Shown in pieces: positions 12,190-23,391 of a stretch of 64,000 bases of DNA (position 1 is its first letter; the number at the start of each line of letters is the position of its first letter). The notes beneath the pieces were generated by a model, which was not told where the DNA came from, ran no database searches, and saw nothing but the letters and a program-made list of their open reading frames with translations. This DNA is from Artemia franciscana. Lineage: Eukaryota; Arthropoda; Branchiopoda; Anostraca; Artemiidae. The stretch lies in contig NC_088866.1 of assembly GCF_032884065.1 (NCBI RefSeq), forward strand, positions 46,224,653 to 46,288,652, read 5' to 3'. The position numbers were made by a program, and so were the translations under genes.

Positions 12190-12665
12190 ATGACAAATAA
12201 AACGAAATGAAAATATGGAGAAACGGGTAGAATATTTCAAATATGGTAATGGCAAAGAACAAAAAAAACTTATTTTCATCAATAATAATAAGAGCCTAGA
12301 TATTCTGGCTTCAGGAAGTGGCTTCAGGTCTGGAAACCTTTATCAACGAAAAACAAACTAAAACAAATGAAACAAAACACATTAAGAAAAGGAAAAAAAC
12401 ACGAATGATAGAAACTTGCATCTGAATAATTTTCAATACGGTTCACATTTGTTTCCCTTTTCTTTATGTGTTTTGTTTAATTTAATTTAGTTTCATTTGT
12501 TTTAATTTTTTTTATAAAGGATTCCAGACGTGAAGCTGAAATATTCGGACTTGTATTATTGTTTGTGAAATAATAATCGTTGCTTTTGTTATTTTCTACT
12601 GTCTTATTTGAAATAGTATATCCGTTTTTCAAAACTTTCATTTGTTTTATTTGTAAATTGAAAGG
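12190..12665. mobile_element. Palindromic (foldback/MITE-like) element, copy 2
   Basis: Left arm begins near acaaataaaacgaaatgaaa. The right arm ends near tttcatttgttttatttgt and is its reverse complement. Arms of about 200 bp contain ttccagac(c/g)tgaagc and its inverse; the centre is near 12430. It is clearly related to 9917-10245 (shared gaaat, (t)ctggaa and gaaacaaa segments in the same order) but longer. No ORF of note. Confidence 0.7.
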
Positions 12666-13306
12666 CAAGCTGGCTTAAGAAATTATTACACAATACTAAA
12701 CATCTGGAAACAAGGCCTCTTAAGCAATAAATTTTGACTGGTGGATTCTCAATGCATTATAAAATAATAATGCATAAATTTTTACCTTTGAGGTTTTTTA
12801 CTTGCTATATACACTTCCTACAAAATACATTCATACTCCCTACAAATACAAAATACATTCCCTATATGACAAGGGTTATTTAAGGTGATCATAATTTAAA
12901 AGGACATATTTTTCTAGCAAAAGTTAAACCTACTACAACTACTACTAACAACTCACCGCAGCGCCAAGCCACTAGAGGCCAACACAGCTACGCACGCTCT
13001 CCCTCCATAAAGCTCAAGTACATGTAAACTATTACAAAACTATAGTAAAAATACAACATATTAAAAAAACTAATATATCTAAACTATCCCCTCTCTCTCT
13101 CTCTCTCTTTTCTTTCTCTTTCTTGTTCTTCTTTTCCTCCTATTTCTCTCCGACTTTAAACATAATTCTACAAAAAACCATAGAAAACTTTAACTCTCTG
13201 GGAATTTGTATGCAAATACAACTAGAATAATTCAATTTGTCATTTCATTCATCTTTTCCTCTGCAAAATATTAAAAAAAGAAACTCAGCTAGGAAAAAAA
13301 ACATAC

Positions 13307-13402
13307 CAGATTTAAATAGGAGATCGGAGCTTCGAGAACTTGGACGAGCCCCTTCAGAAGAATTAGGCCTTTCCTTTAAAATTGCATCGTTTTCCTTGTT
13401 TA
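13307..13402 (-). CDS. HYLS1: HYLS1 exon 4
   Basis: 96 coding bases, residues 99-130. Acceptor tttttcttctag precedes 13402; donor tctg|gtatgt follows 13307. It begins with the last two bases of a Val codon (G|TA) and ends with the first base of the next Val codon (G|TG), matching exons 3 and 5. The encoded stretch (NKENDAILKERP, then SSRSSDLLFKS) is polar, serine-rich and probably disordered. Its end joins exon 5 as FKS-VILPP, matching KSFILP before the HYLS-1 box in the human protein, which supports the join. Confidence 0.8.
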
Positions 13403-13557
13403 CTAGAAGAAAAATTATCAATTCGATGGCGGGTTATACGTAAAATTTAAAGACACCAAAAAGCAATATGCCCTTTTATGAAAGAGAAGAGATCACATGA
13501 TTTCCCTTGTTTACTGAATTCGACTGCAGCAATTCAAAATACGCTAAGTAATATATC

Positions 13558-13660
13558 CAAGGCTATGTCCAGGCGGTTGGGGGCGGGGGGGGGGGTATGG
13601 GTTTGAAACCCCCTTCCAAAATTTTTGTTTGACTTGTAAAAAGGCTACGTATTCATATTC
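13558..13660 (+). repeat. Dispersed repeat with G tract (also at 61525)
   Basis: ggctatgtccagg, a G run, ggtttgaaaccccc and then aaatttttgtttgac recur in diverged form at 61525-61615 (ggctgtatccagg, ggtttgagaccccc, aaatttttgtccggc). No coding content. The family is unclassified. Confidence 0.5.
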
Positions 13661-14918
13661 GTTTAATGAAATAGCTATCGTAGCACCCAAAAATGAACGC
13701 TAAATTACGCTACTTGTACAATCACAAAAGGGTGACTTGTTAGCTGCACTTACGACATATGGCACATTTTTCAATTCACTTGTTAAATGCACTTAGGAAA
13801 GATGTTTGCAAATCAGTGCTTACTTAGGTACAAAGGAGTTTGCAAGTACTTAAGGAGTACTTAAGGTACAAAGGAGTTTGCAAATCAGTGCTTCTCGTTT
13901 GTTCATAGTGATTTCCCAAATTTCCTTATTAGCTCATGTCTTGGATCAAAATCAGGGGGGCGAATTCAAGAGCTCAAGGGCACTTTCTTAGTTACTGTAA
14001 CTTAGTCCGAGTATTATCTTAGTAACGTGTTTTTGAACACCCTTTGTTTACTAACTTTCTATGGTTTTTTTTGTGAGTTTTATAAACCTTACCAAAATGA
14101 ATTATCCCCCCTCCCCGAATAAAATTTCCAGGATACAACCATGAACATATTTGTAAAACCACAATCTGTTGTCCATCAGAGAAAACTAAACAATAACAAT
14201 TAGTCCTTTTCCCAACCTTATTGGGTTTTGAAGATGTTTAGAAGTTTCTTGTTTTTAAATGCGCTATATCCTTTTTTCTTACCTATTGGAAACTGATTTT
14301 TTGACTTAAAGGTAGTTTTGCTGCATCTTGGATACCTTAAAAATACCAACAATCAGTCCTTAATACTGTGCCTCTGTTTTTTGGGGGGGAATCCCCGAGC
14401 TTCACCACAAGGAAATTGGGCTTTCAAAATCTCCCCGAAAATCAACTTTTGTAAATAGACGAGCGTTAAAACTAAACACAAGTCGCTAATTTTCGTTGAG
14501 TTTTTTTTTGGAAAGGGGATATTGGAAAACGCAATTTTTGTTGAGTAAGCTAGTCGAAGTCTAGAAAAATCCCAGGGGAGTGGAAGCGCTGCCTTAATAA
14601 CGGTAAAAACAATATACTAAATTTTTTAATATTAAGTTGTATAAAATACGCTATTCGATTCTATTTTCTAGGGCTATAATGAAAAAAAGTTTAGGCTCCC
14701 ATTTTAAGGATGAACGATGACCCCGTTTTAAGAATGAACCGTTTTAAGGATGAAGGATGAAAGAAATATTTATTGATTCAATAGCCCGTTATCAAATGGG
14801 AACAAAAGAAAAGAGAAGAAATATTAGAGAAAAGAAAACAGGGAAATTATGAAATTAGCTTGAATAGAATTTATTTACCAATGCCAACAGGAAAGGTAAT
14901 ATAAACAGGAAGTAGAGT

Positions 14919-15251
14919 TAGAATGCCAATCGCTCATTTTATACTAAAAAGTGCAGAGTATCAGTTATAATAGTAAATGCCCCTGTAGAACCGACTGCGG
15001 AAATAGTAGTGATTCAGATGAATCACGAATGATGAATAAGGCAGCTGTTAAGTCCTGTTTAGTTGGGGAAGGTATCAAAATAGAATGCCAATCGCTCATT
15101 TTATACTAAAAAGTGCAGAGTATCAGTTATAATAGTAAATGCCCCTGTAGAACCGACTGCGGAAATAGTAGTGATTCAGATGAATTTTACTTACAGTTAC
15201 AAGAGCAAATAGAGGATCCTAGGTAGAAATAGGAAGTTTTTATTAGCAGAT
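14919..15251 (+). mobile_element. RTE-like LINE copy B, endonuclease part
   Basis: Start of a 5'-truncated LINE. The reading resembles the endonuclease of copies C1 and C2 (MMNKAAVKSCL..., SDEFYLQLQEQIE). The segment begins with a 162-bp internal duplication: agaatgccaatcgctcattt is at 14920 and 15082. It stops at ttagcagat (15251), where copy A is inserted, and resumes at 15931 with tttaacgcccgggtcgg. Read across the insertion this gives LLAD-FNARVGR, the endonuclease metal-site motif. Confidence 0.75.
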
Positions 15252-15871
15252 AGATCAGGTTAGGAGCTTCAGTTACCTTGGTAATATTATTAGTAAAGAT
15301 GGTGGGAGCAGTGAAGATGTTAAAAGTAGAATAGCTAAGGCTCAGGGTGTCTTTTCACAGTTAAAAAAAAGTTTGGAAGAATAGAAAGATAAGTCTACAA
15401 ACCAAGATTAGAATATTGGAAGCTACAGTGATGACAGTGGTCAAATATGGCTCTGAAGCATGGGCACTCCGAAACGCAGATGAAAATTTATTAGATGTTT
15501 TCCAGAGAAATTGCCTACGGATTGTTCTGGGTACCCGGCTGACTGACCGTATTTCAAACAGTAGGTTGTACGAAAAGTGTGGTTCAATCCCGCTTTCTGG
15601 GGCTATAATGAAAGAAAGGTTGAGATGGCTAGGCCACGTTCTACGGATGAAAGATGACAGATTACCGAAGGTTGTCCTTATTGGCCAACCGTCTGGGGCT
15701 ACACGGAAAGCAGGTCGTCCTTTTCTGGGTTGGGAGGATGTCATAAATAAAGATTTAAAGGAATTGGGAACTTCCTGTGAGGGTGTAAAGAGGGAGGCTT
15801 TAAATAGATTAGGTTGGAGGAGGAGCGTGCGTAGCTCTGTCGGCCTCAGGCGGCTTGGTGCTGCAGTGAGT

Positions 15872-15928
<57 letters not shown>

Positions 15929-15930
15929 AT
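15252..15930 (+). mobile_element. RTE-like LINE copy A: 5'-truncated 3' end inserted in copy B
   Basis: A 679-bp insertion carrying only the end of the reverse-transcriptase ORF and the 3' terminus. An open frame at 15416-15874 reads KYGSEAWALR..., RLRWLGHVLRMKDDRLPK, GRPFLGWEDV and ends RRLGAAVS. This is the C-terminal thumb/HVLRM region typical of RTE-like endonuclease-RT proteins. The tail is a TAG trinucleotide repeat (15871-15928). The word agat flanks both sides (15248-15251, 15927-15930), fitting a short TSD. The C-terminal frame is uninterrupted, so this is one of the younger copies here. Confidence 0.85.
15871..15928 (+). repeat. (TAG)n microsatellite, LINE tail
   Basis: About 19 uninterrupted TAG units directly after the stop codon of copy A. 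It is best explained as the 3' tail of that element. Confidence 0.95.
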
Positions 15931-17826
15931 TTTAACGCCCGGGTCGGTAGAAATATGGATAGATGTTATCCAAGCCAATGTATATTTGACGTAGGATAAT
16001 AAAACAGTAATGGCTATAAACTGCTTGGTTTTGTAGTTATAATAATCTAGCTATAACCAACAGAGTATTTGGTTATAAAATGGCTCATAAGTTAACGTGG
16101 TACTCATGTGATGGTAAGACAGCAAACCTTACTGATTATGTTACTGTGAACCAAAAATTAGCAGGATCAATACAAGATACTAGGGATGTTATTAATGTCA
16201 AAAGCAAAGATCACCATCTAGTAGTGTCTAAGGTTAATTAAAATGTGAAATTTTGGAAGGGTAACAACCTTCCGGGAAGTTATGAAGTTGGTAGGCTCCA
16301 GGATAAAAATTGGGAGGAAATTTCCAGGAACAGAAGAATACTACACGGGAAAATATTTGTAAAATATAGAAGATGGATGGAATGATTTTAGGAAAATGCT
16401 TTGTGAATTGGCTGATATTGTCTTAGGGAAGAAAGTTAGAAGAGACGCAGCTAGGAATATCAGTAAAAATGCTTTATATTGAATAGAGAAGGGGCTTGTA
16501 ATAGAATTATCTGAGTGATACATCATATGAAAATAAAAGGAATGTAAAGAAAGTGGAGAAAGCATTATGATATAACTAAGCAGGTGTGAAGTGGAGACCA
16601 CGGATAAAATTGCCAGGGATCTGGAAGATGCAGCTAGACTGCATAATAGTAAAATATTGTGCTGACATGTTAATAAATTGAGAGGAAGTTGTCTATGTGG
16701 ACTTGACCTAGTTCAAGATAGGAACCGGGCCACATTTAGTGATAAAACAAGAGTTAAAGAGAGATGGACAGACCATTTTGGGAATGTGCTAAGCCGGGAT
16801 AGTGTTACAGGAAAAGATATAGAGGGAAATGAAAAGTTTCCAACACCTTGGTTGTGAAGAAAGATTTATTTGTGAGGAAGAATCAGTGACGGTCCTAACA
16901 GGATTAAAAAATAATAAGACAACAGGCGCTGATAGTGATGAGTTTCTTAAATATGGTGGTTATGAGGTTAGAAATAAGCTACTGAATATTACGAATATGA
17001 TTTTTGAAAAAGGGGAAGCGATTTTTGGCAATTATGACTAACCACTGTACAAGAAAGGTGATAAGAGTGAGTGTGGTAATTATAGAAGCACTATCCTGGT
17101 TTCTGTAGGTACCAAATTACTTAGGATGATGATACTTTTCAGACTTAGAGATGTTGTAGACAAAGTTTTAAGTGAAAAACCATGCAGTTTTAGGAAGCAT
17201 AGAGGATGTGTTGACCAAATTTTCACTCTTCAATAATTGAGAAGCGCTTGAGTCATCAAACACCTTTAGTCCCAAGTTTCACAGATTATGAGCAAGCGTT
17301 GAACTCAGCTGACATAAGAACTCTAGCGAAGGTCTAATCCTTGTGTGATATACCAGACAAATACATAAAAGTGATTAGAGCTACGGGTTAGAATAACACT
17401 GCTCCTTAAGGGTAGGAAGTAAGGTTAGTAGCTGGTTTCGTATTAAATCAAAAGTTAAGCAAGGTTGTGTTCTATCCCTATTTATATAGATCATTTTGAT
17501 TGATTTTGTTAAGGAGCACAAGAAAGGCAATGGAAGAACACGGAATCAAATGGGGAGGATAAATTTTCCTGGACTTACATTTTCCTGATGACTTAAGCAT
17601 CCTAGATGAAAGTGTGAGCAAAATGAATGAACTTTTAGAAGTTTTGCGAGTTCAGGGTGCTAGAATAGATTTAAAAATAAATATTAAGAAGACTAAATCA
17701 CTAAGGCTAGGAATAAGTGAAGATGAAATGGTGACTTTGAATACCGAAAAGATTTATCAGGTAGACAGTTTCACTTACCTAGATATTATTATTAGTAAAG
17801 ACTGTGAGAGCAGTGAAGATGTAAAA
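15931..17826 (+). mobile_element. RTE-like LINE copy B, endonuclease end to reverse transcriptase
   Basis: Resumes copy B after the insertion of copy A. It contains the endonuclease C-terminus (VFGYKMAHKLTWYSCDGK, LTDYVTVNQKLAGS), the linker and RT finger/palm, ending QVDSFTYLDIIISKD... SSEDVK at 17826. The frame is broken by many stops and frameshifts. The YADD catalytic box is altered (reads near FPDDLSILDES at about 17580-17610). CR1-like LINE D interrupts it at 17826, and the 3' remainder lies at 23015-23391. Confidence 0.8.
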
Positions 17827-19515
17827 GCTCTCAAGCAGTAAACATTAATAGAGGATTATGTGTTGGGTTATTTCACGACTGCATTTCCTTGACTTGGTAT
17901 GAAAATATGGCTTCCGATCAATTTTTGCATTGTCCTTTACTAACTTTATAAGCCGATGCATGGCGTGAAAACTGATAAATATGACAAGAGTAGTGTGAAG
18001 TTTTTTTCTAAAGAAACGATTCTTGAGGGAAAGTTATTATATGAAGTAAGCGCTATGTGCAAACTGGTCACGGACATACCAAAAAATCCCCTTGCACTAA
18101 TAGTCAATATTGTCTATCATCCCAATCTAGAAAACACAGCTGTTACTCTTTCAGCTGTCCCAGCAACCGAAAGCAAATAGAATCCCAGCAAATTCATAGA
18201 AATGGCAACTAACCGAAGTTCCGTATCGGGTTATCTTGGACCATAAATGGCGAGGTCCTGAATAAGCTTGCTTGGCTTAAAAAAATTGTTGAAAAATATG
18301 ACATAGGTTGCATACAGGAACACTTTTTATACCGGGTCGCAAAAACATACTACAAACATCTCGTGCTAATTCTACTTAGATATACACTGCTTCTCTTCAA
18401 AAACCAAAGGGCCGACCTAGCGCAGGGCTGGCTGCCTTGAGCAAGTATAAATTTAGACGTTTATGTTCGGAAGATCGCTTTCTTGCCGTTAGTTGCAATT
18501 GTTGCACTATTCTGAATGTTTATTTACCCACAGATTGTGGCGATCAGGCCTCGGAAATGAGGCTTAATAACACACATTACAATTTAGCTAAATATGTGAA
18601 ACAACCATCATTGGCGATTTAAACTGTGATTTATCAAGTGACCGCTGTCCCCGAGCTTAAATTGTAAAAAAGATGTTGCCTAATGCAGGGTTTTCCAAAC
18701 TGAGAGACACGGACTAGTCTAAAGAGAGGTGCGAAAATTAGTCCCTGTGAACGATTTTCAAATAATTTCTGAATTTTGGTACGTAACAAATGAGAGAAAA
18801 AAAAATACCATCATGCATTATCACGCATAGTGCAACTAAACATTTCGTAACTTAGCACCGCACCCCGTGCCTTCATCATCATTCCAAAATAAAAGTTTAC
18901 CGTCCCAATAAAGATAATATATACGCATAATACCCTGACACCTTTTCTGATAGCATCCCCTTCCGGCTTCTAAAAGCCAGACGCAAGACATCGCATCCTT
19001 ATTACAAACTAAGATTGAAAAGTTAACGAAAAACATAATGACAACTTCGCTTATGTAATGGAATCACAGCGAAAGTAGCCAAGCAGACAGGGTGAATTTC
19101 GTTAGTTTAAAAAATTCAATCAAGAAGAAGGATCTTGCACATAGAGCCGTTCATTGGGTTGGTAGTGTCTGGGAAAAAAATTATTTACAACGATATTGCA
19201 ACTAGGCTGTGAAAGGTAATAAAACCTATAAAATCATTGATGACAACAACATAAATAATAAATATGCTCCTATGCCCGAGATTTGGGACTTTGATATGTA
19301 AAGCGAGATTAGTGACTCTTCAGAATAATGCACTTCCACCCTGTCCCTCTCCAAATGGCACTGACCTTTGATGATCTAAGAAAATCTGATCTTAGAATAC
19401 GTTGGAGTGAAATTAAGGAACAGTATTCCGCTGGAAATAAAAGATTCTGTTTCAGTTTCGTCATTTTGATACAGTTATAAAAAAACATCTTCTTTCAACC
19501 AATACAAATAAATAA
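17827..19515 (+). mobile_element. CR1-like LINE D, 5' part (ORF1 relic and endonuclease)
   Basis: Inserted into RTE copy B. 17956-18180 is an open stretch (KTDKYDKSSVKFFSKE..., PKNPLALIVNIVYHP) from the ORF1-like region. The endonuclease follows: LAWLKKIVEKYDIGCIQEHF near 18260-18335, GRPSAGLAALSK near 18411-18446, a FLAVSCNCCTILNVYLPTD segment, then IIGDLNCDLSS near 18609-18642 with the GDxN motif. Frameshifts and stops are frequent. LINE E interrupts it at 19516-19528. Placement near CR1/L2-type LINEs is from general RT and endonuclease features only. Confidence 0.7.
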
Positions 19516-19528
19516 TGTTTAAGAGGAT

Positions 19529-19908
19529 GTTGTTGTTGTTGTTTGGGGTTTGACGCGTTCGACCAATAGGTCATATGCGTTCGTATCACTCAGTTGTTCT
19601 GTGCCTTCTATGATCACTAGCTTGCTTGGGTGTCACTTAGTCATTATTCACTGAGCCAGAACAGTATCGCTTGACTTGCTAATGGAGGGGGGTTATTTGC
19701 CTGCAGCAACTGCCTGCGTTGAAAAACGGGAATCAAAATACGGCAACTATACATTGTCAAACATCAATTAAAATACATGTACAACACAATAATAAAAATT
19801 AATACAAATTTTATACATTATAACCAATAACAATACAACCAAATGTCGATAAAATATATCTAAAATGATAAATGGGGCAATTCTAAAAATCCTATTGAAC
19901 AGGTAATA

Positions 19909-19941
<33 letters not shown>

Positions 19942-21604
19942 ATTTAGCCTATAGGGAATGAACCAAACCAGTAGTCTTAACAAATCTACCTAATAGGTTT
20001 GTGCTTAGTTTTTTAGCTCAAGGAGGAGACGTGTGATGTCCCAGAACAGAACGCATTGTGAATGCACTAAATGCCTTCTCACAGCAATTCTTAGTACTTC
20101 TCTCTCTTTTTCGTATTTTCTACAGTTAAAGATGATGTGGCGTATATCTTCATACACTCCACAAGTGTCACAGTTGGGGGATGGAGCCATTTTCCACTGG
20201 AATAGTGTTGATTTTGTCTTTGCATGGCCACATATAAGACGAAACAGGCAGGTAGAAAGGATGCGAGAAGTGAGGTACATTTCTTTTGAAGGCTGCTTAT
20301 AATCATAAAGATCGAGGAGCTGAGTATGAGAAGAATGGAGCCAGGCCTCTTCTTCTTCAAAAATGTTTGAGCTAATTGAAGAAAGAAGTTCAGGACCAGT
20401 GATAGGGGTTTGGGTGATCAGGCCTAGTTGGGAGGCTTGTTTTGCAGCCTGATCTGCTAGTTCGTTTCCTGTTATACCACAGTGTGCTGGAACCCATATG
20501 AATAGAACAGATATACCCTTTTTTGCAAGTTGAGTAACCAAATTTTGAATCTCAATGGCAACATTTCTTGCTTGGTGTTGCTGGTGTGAGAGGTAATCCA
20601 GAGCTGAAAGTGAATCAGAGCAGACAATATACTTCTGATGTTTGCTCTCTGTTTGGCTTGATATGGCTTGAAGTGAAAACTTAATTGCCATAAGCTCTGC
20701 AGAGAAAATTGTCAGGTTAGGGGGTAAACGGTATGAAAGAGACAGGCTCTGGGAGGGTATAACTACTGCACCACTGCGTTTTGTTATTGTCTTTGAGCCA
20801 TCTGTATAAACTTGAATGTATTCCTCATATTCTGCCAGCTTTCCCAGGAATATGATTTTCATCAGTGCTTGGGGGAGGCCCTCCTTTTTTTTATGGTGAT
20901 CTTAGGAATAATCAATTCCTTAATTCCCTTGGAGGCACTAGACAAATCATCATCCAAATTGACAGTCAGCCTGCCATTCTCTATGAACTCTTCCATGCCC
21001 GGAAGGCAAAGGAATCTCTGGAAAGAAGACATCTCTGTTGGTTTAAAGCGGATGTCAGGGTTGTGGTGGCTAATAATTTCTTTGTAGATAATATGGTTCC
21101 TGAGTCTTATTTTCTTAGCAAAATATCTTGCAAGGAGGTATTTTCTTCTGGAGTGAAGGGACTGGATCCCTGCTTCGCAATACATAGCTACAATAGGAGT
21201 AGATTTTAGGCCACCAAGGGCCCTTCTTAAGATTGCATGAAGTGTAGTGTCAAGTTTCTTCAGGAGACATTTCTTAGCTGATCCGTATATAAATGATCCA
21301 TAGTCTATCTTGGATATCACCACTGACTTGACAATAGTTGAGGCAAAGGGTGTGGGGGCACCTCTTCTTCCAAGGCAGAGAGCATTAATGAAATTCTGTC
21401 TTTGTTTGAGACTACCAATCAGCTCATCCAGATGGGGTTTCCATGTCATTTTATGGTCAAATATAACTCCCAGAAAGCGTGCATGTTCCGCAACTACAAT
21501 CTCTTGTCCATTCAGTTTCACCTGTGGTTTGAAAGCAGCCAGGTTATGCATTTTGTGGAACAACACACTAACTGACTTATGGGTTGAGAAAACCATATTA
21601 TTAC
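19529..21604 (-). mobile_element. LINE E: I/Jockey-type element with RNase H, 13-bp TSD
   Basis: A 5'-truncated element of 2.08 kb inserted in LINE D. tgtttaagaggat occurs at 19516-19528 and 21605-21617, an exact target-site duplication. Reading on the minus strand, 21596-20862 is the end of the reverse transcriptase (FLGVIFDHKMTWKPHLDEL, ALGGLKSTP). 20862-20005 is a full RNase H domain: YTDGSKT, SAELMAIK, CSDSLSALDYL, WVPAHCGITGNELADQAAK. It is followed by the Cys/His tail (CDTCGV...RHIIFNCRKYE). All four RNase H acidic residues and the late His are visible. The two ORFs are in different frames, so one frameshift lies near 20862. The 3' end is a (CAA)n tail (ttg repeats at 19529-19542). One break over 1.6 kb of coding sequence and an intact TSD indicate a young insertion. 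Confidence 0.9.
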
Positions 21605-21617
21605 TGTTTAAGAGGAT

Positions 21618-23010
21618 TCTCCCTTCTTGTTTTGAGTCTTATGATGACAGGAACAGGTCCTGTCGAAACTATCGTTTGAAGAAAATCAATCACCTGACAT
21701 CCATAGCTTAGGTAAGCTCATTACCATCTACCATTATTACGAGTTTATGTACAATATTAAAGAATGCTGAAAGGTCAGGTGGCCTTTTGGCTATTGGCTC
21801 ATATGACATTAGTAATGATTTCGGATCTATAATTCATTCTCAGGCCATGCTTGAGTAATTAAAAAAAAGGGGAGGGTATCTGTTGCTGTAGTTCAAAACC
21901 CTTTATTGTATGCAGAGACAACTCAGAGTACGTTTAAAGATTGGATCTTCGCTTCTTCCTTTAGAAATCTGTGAGAATCTTGGAATTAAACAAGAGACCA
22001 CTACCTCTTTCTACTATTTATAATAATGCGACCCTAAGAGCCTAAGGGGATTTATCGCATGCTGCATATTTAATGGTGTTAGTGTGTCTGTTTTATGTTA
22101 TGCGGCTGAGGTTCTTAACCTAAGTAGGGCTGTGTTTATTTTGGAAAAAAGTTTTAAGGGAGATTGCTAAAAATTATAATGATATTGATCTTTCTTTAAA
22201 TGTGGCTAAGTCTCGTGTACTATCATTTAATTTTAACCGTTCTGAAACCCCTGATAGAGTAAATCTGGGTGATACTCATGTTGTGCCACTGCAGGAACTG
22301 GTGTACCTTGGATTACCTATTGGTACATCCCTGAAGTCAACTCGGAAATTAGTTATTGCCCGAACCGAAGGTAAGATCTGTAATGCATATACTGGTACAG
22401 TTGGATCACAGCTGAATCTTGGTAAAAAGCCACCATGAGAATTGCATTATGCTGTTTCTCTCCCTCCTGTTCAATACCTGGTTCCTTTCTGGGACATCTT
22501 CAAACAATCAGATAAAATAGAAATCAGAGGGTCTTATCAAAGGGTTCTTATTTCAAATCAGAGGGTTCTTATTTCAAAAATCAGAGGGTTCTTATTTCAA
22601 ATGTTCAAAGTTCTTTATTCGGATTCCTCCTTGGACAAGGAATGGTAGACTGCAAGAGAAATACAGCTTGGCGAATCCTCTTGATGCGGCAGATAATCTT
22701 TTTCTTGAGATTACAGAATATCCGTCAAACCACCCTTGGAAGGATTTTCGTTTTAATACTAGTTTGCATATTTTCTTGGTAGTTTATTATCATCTCTATA
22801 TTGTATTTATTTGTATGATTCACTTAGAGGTTTACCACCCTTGGAGTGGCTAACTTTTCAGAAATGTTTGGTTTATTCGTGTTTTAATTTTAATACGTAC
22901 GTATTTGCGCCTGTTTTAGTATGTATTTGTTTTTTTTTCATTTTCTTTCTTTTTTTATACTCCTCCACTGCCTTGTGTTTTTTATGGGTTATAAAATAAA
23001 TTAATTGATC
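21618..23010 (+). mobile_element. CR1-like LINE D, 3' part (reverse transcriptase and 3' end)
   Basis: Continuation of LINE D after E. Recognisable RT pieces: FGSIIHSQAML near 21820-21855, LKIGSSLLPLEICENLGIKQ near 21930-21990, a decayed active site CYAAEVLNLSR (family form expected YADD) near 22095-22125. Then an open stretch 22202-22438 ends PLQELVYLGLPIGTSLKST. A 20-23-bp tandem repeat (tcagagggttcttatttcaa) occupies about 22538-22600. The C-terminus (NGRLQEKYSLANPLDAADN) and an AT-rich 3' region end near ataaaataaattaattgatc. Beyond this, at 23015, RTE copy B resumes. Confidence 0.7.
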
Positions 23011-23014
23011 CATT

Positions 23015-23391
23015 AAAAAGTAGAATTGCCAAGGCTCAGGGTGCTTTTTGGGAGAATAGAAAGATAGTTCGACAAACCTATTTTGATTAGAATTTGATTG
23101 TAAAACTAGATTGGAGAACTATATTTGAAAACTAAGATTGGAAACTACAGTGATGGAGAGAAATCAACTACGAATTGTTTTATGTGCTGGACTGACCGAC
23201 AGTATTTCAAACAGTAGGGTGTACAAAAGCGTGGTTTAATCCCCCTTTCTAGTGCTATAATCAGAGAGAGGTTGAGACGGCTAGGACATGTTCTACGGAT
23301 TAAGGATGACATATTTCCAAAGATTATTCTTTTCGGCCAGCTGTTTTATGCTACACGAAAAGCATGTTATTCTCAGGGTTGGCAACTTGCA
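23015..23391 (+). mobile_element. RTE-like LINE copy B, 3' fragment
   Basis: Picks up where 17826 stopped: family order is ...SSEDVK | SRIAKAQG. Here the sequence reads agtagaattgccaaggctcag, then ERLRRLGHVLRIKDD at about 23266-23310 and TRKAC...GWQ. The fragment ends at about 23391 without the 3' terminus or the trinucleotide tail. It is strongly decayed. Confidence 0.7.

Larger units (their letters stand above)
9764..13306 (-). other. HYLS1 intron 4 (3.5 kb)
   Basis: Donor gtatgt at 13306-13301, acceptor tattctag ending at 9764, phase 1. It holds two related palindromic elements (9917-10245, 12190-12665), a 74-bp tandem duplication, an orphan exon-like ORF on the opposite strand and a (CT)n tract at 13091-13108. 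The remainder is AT-rich without recognisable content. Confidence 0.75.

Noticed and set aside
19909-19940. A-run as the poly(A) tail of LINE E
   Set aside because: It is an A-run on the plus strand while E is on the minus strand, and it lies inside the TSD-bounded element; the true terminus is the CAA repeat at 19529-19542.
20033-21711. Plus-strand ORFs over LINE E (89-133 codons)
   Set aside because: Antisense shadows of the RT and RNase H frames.
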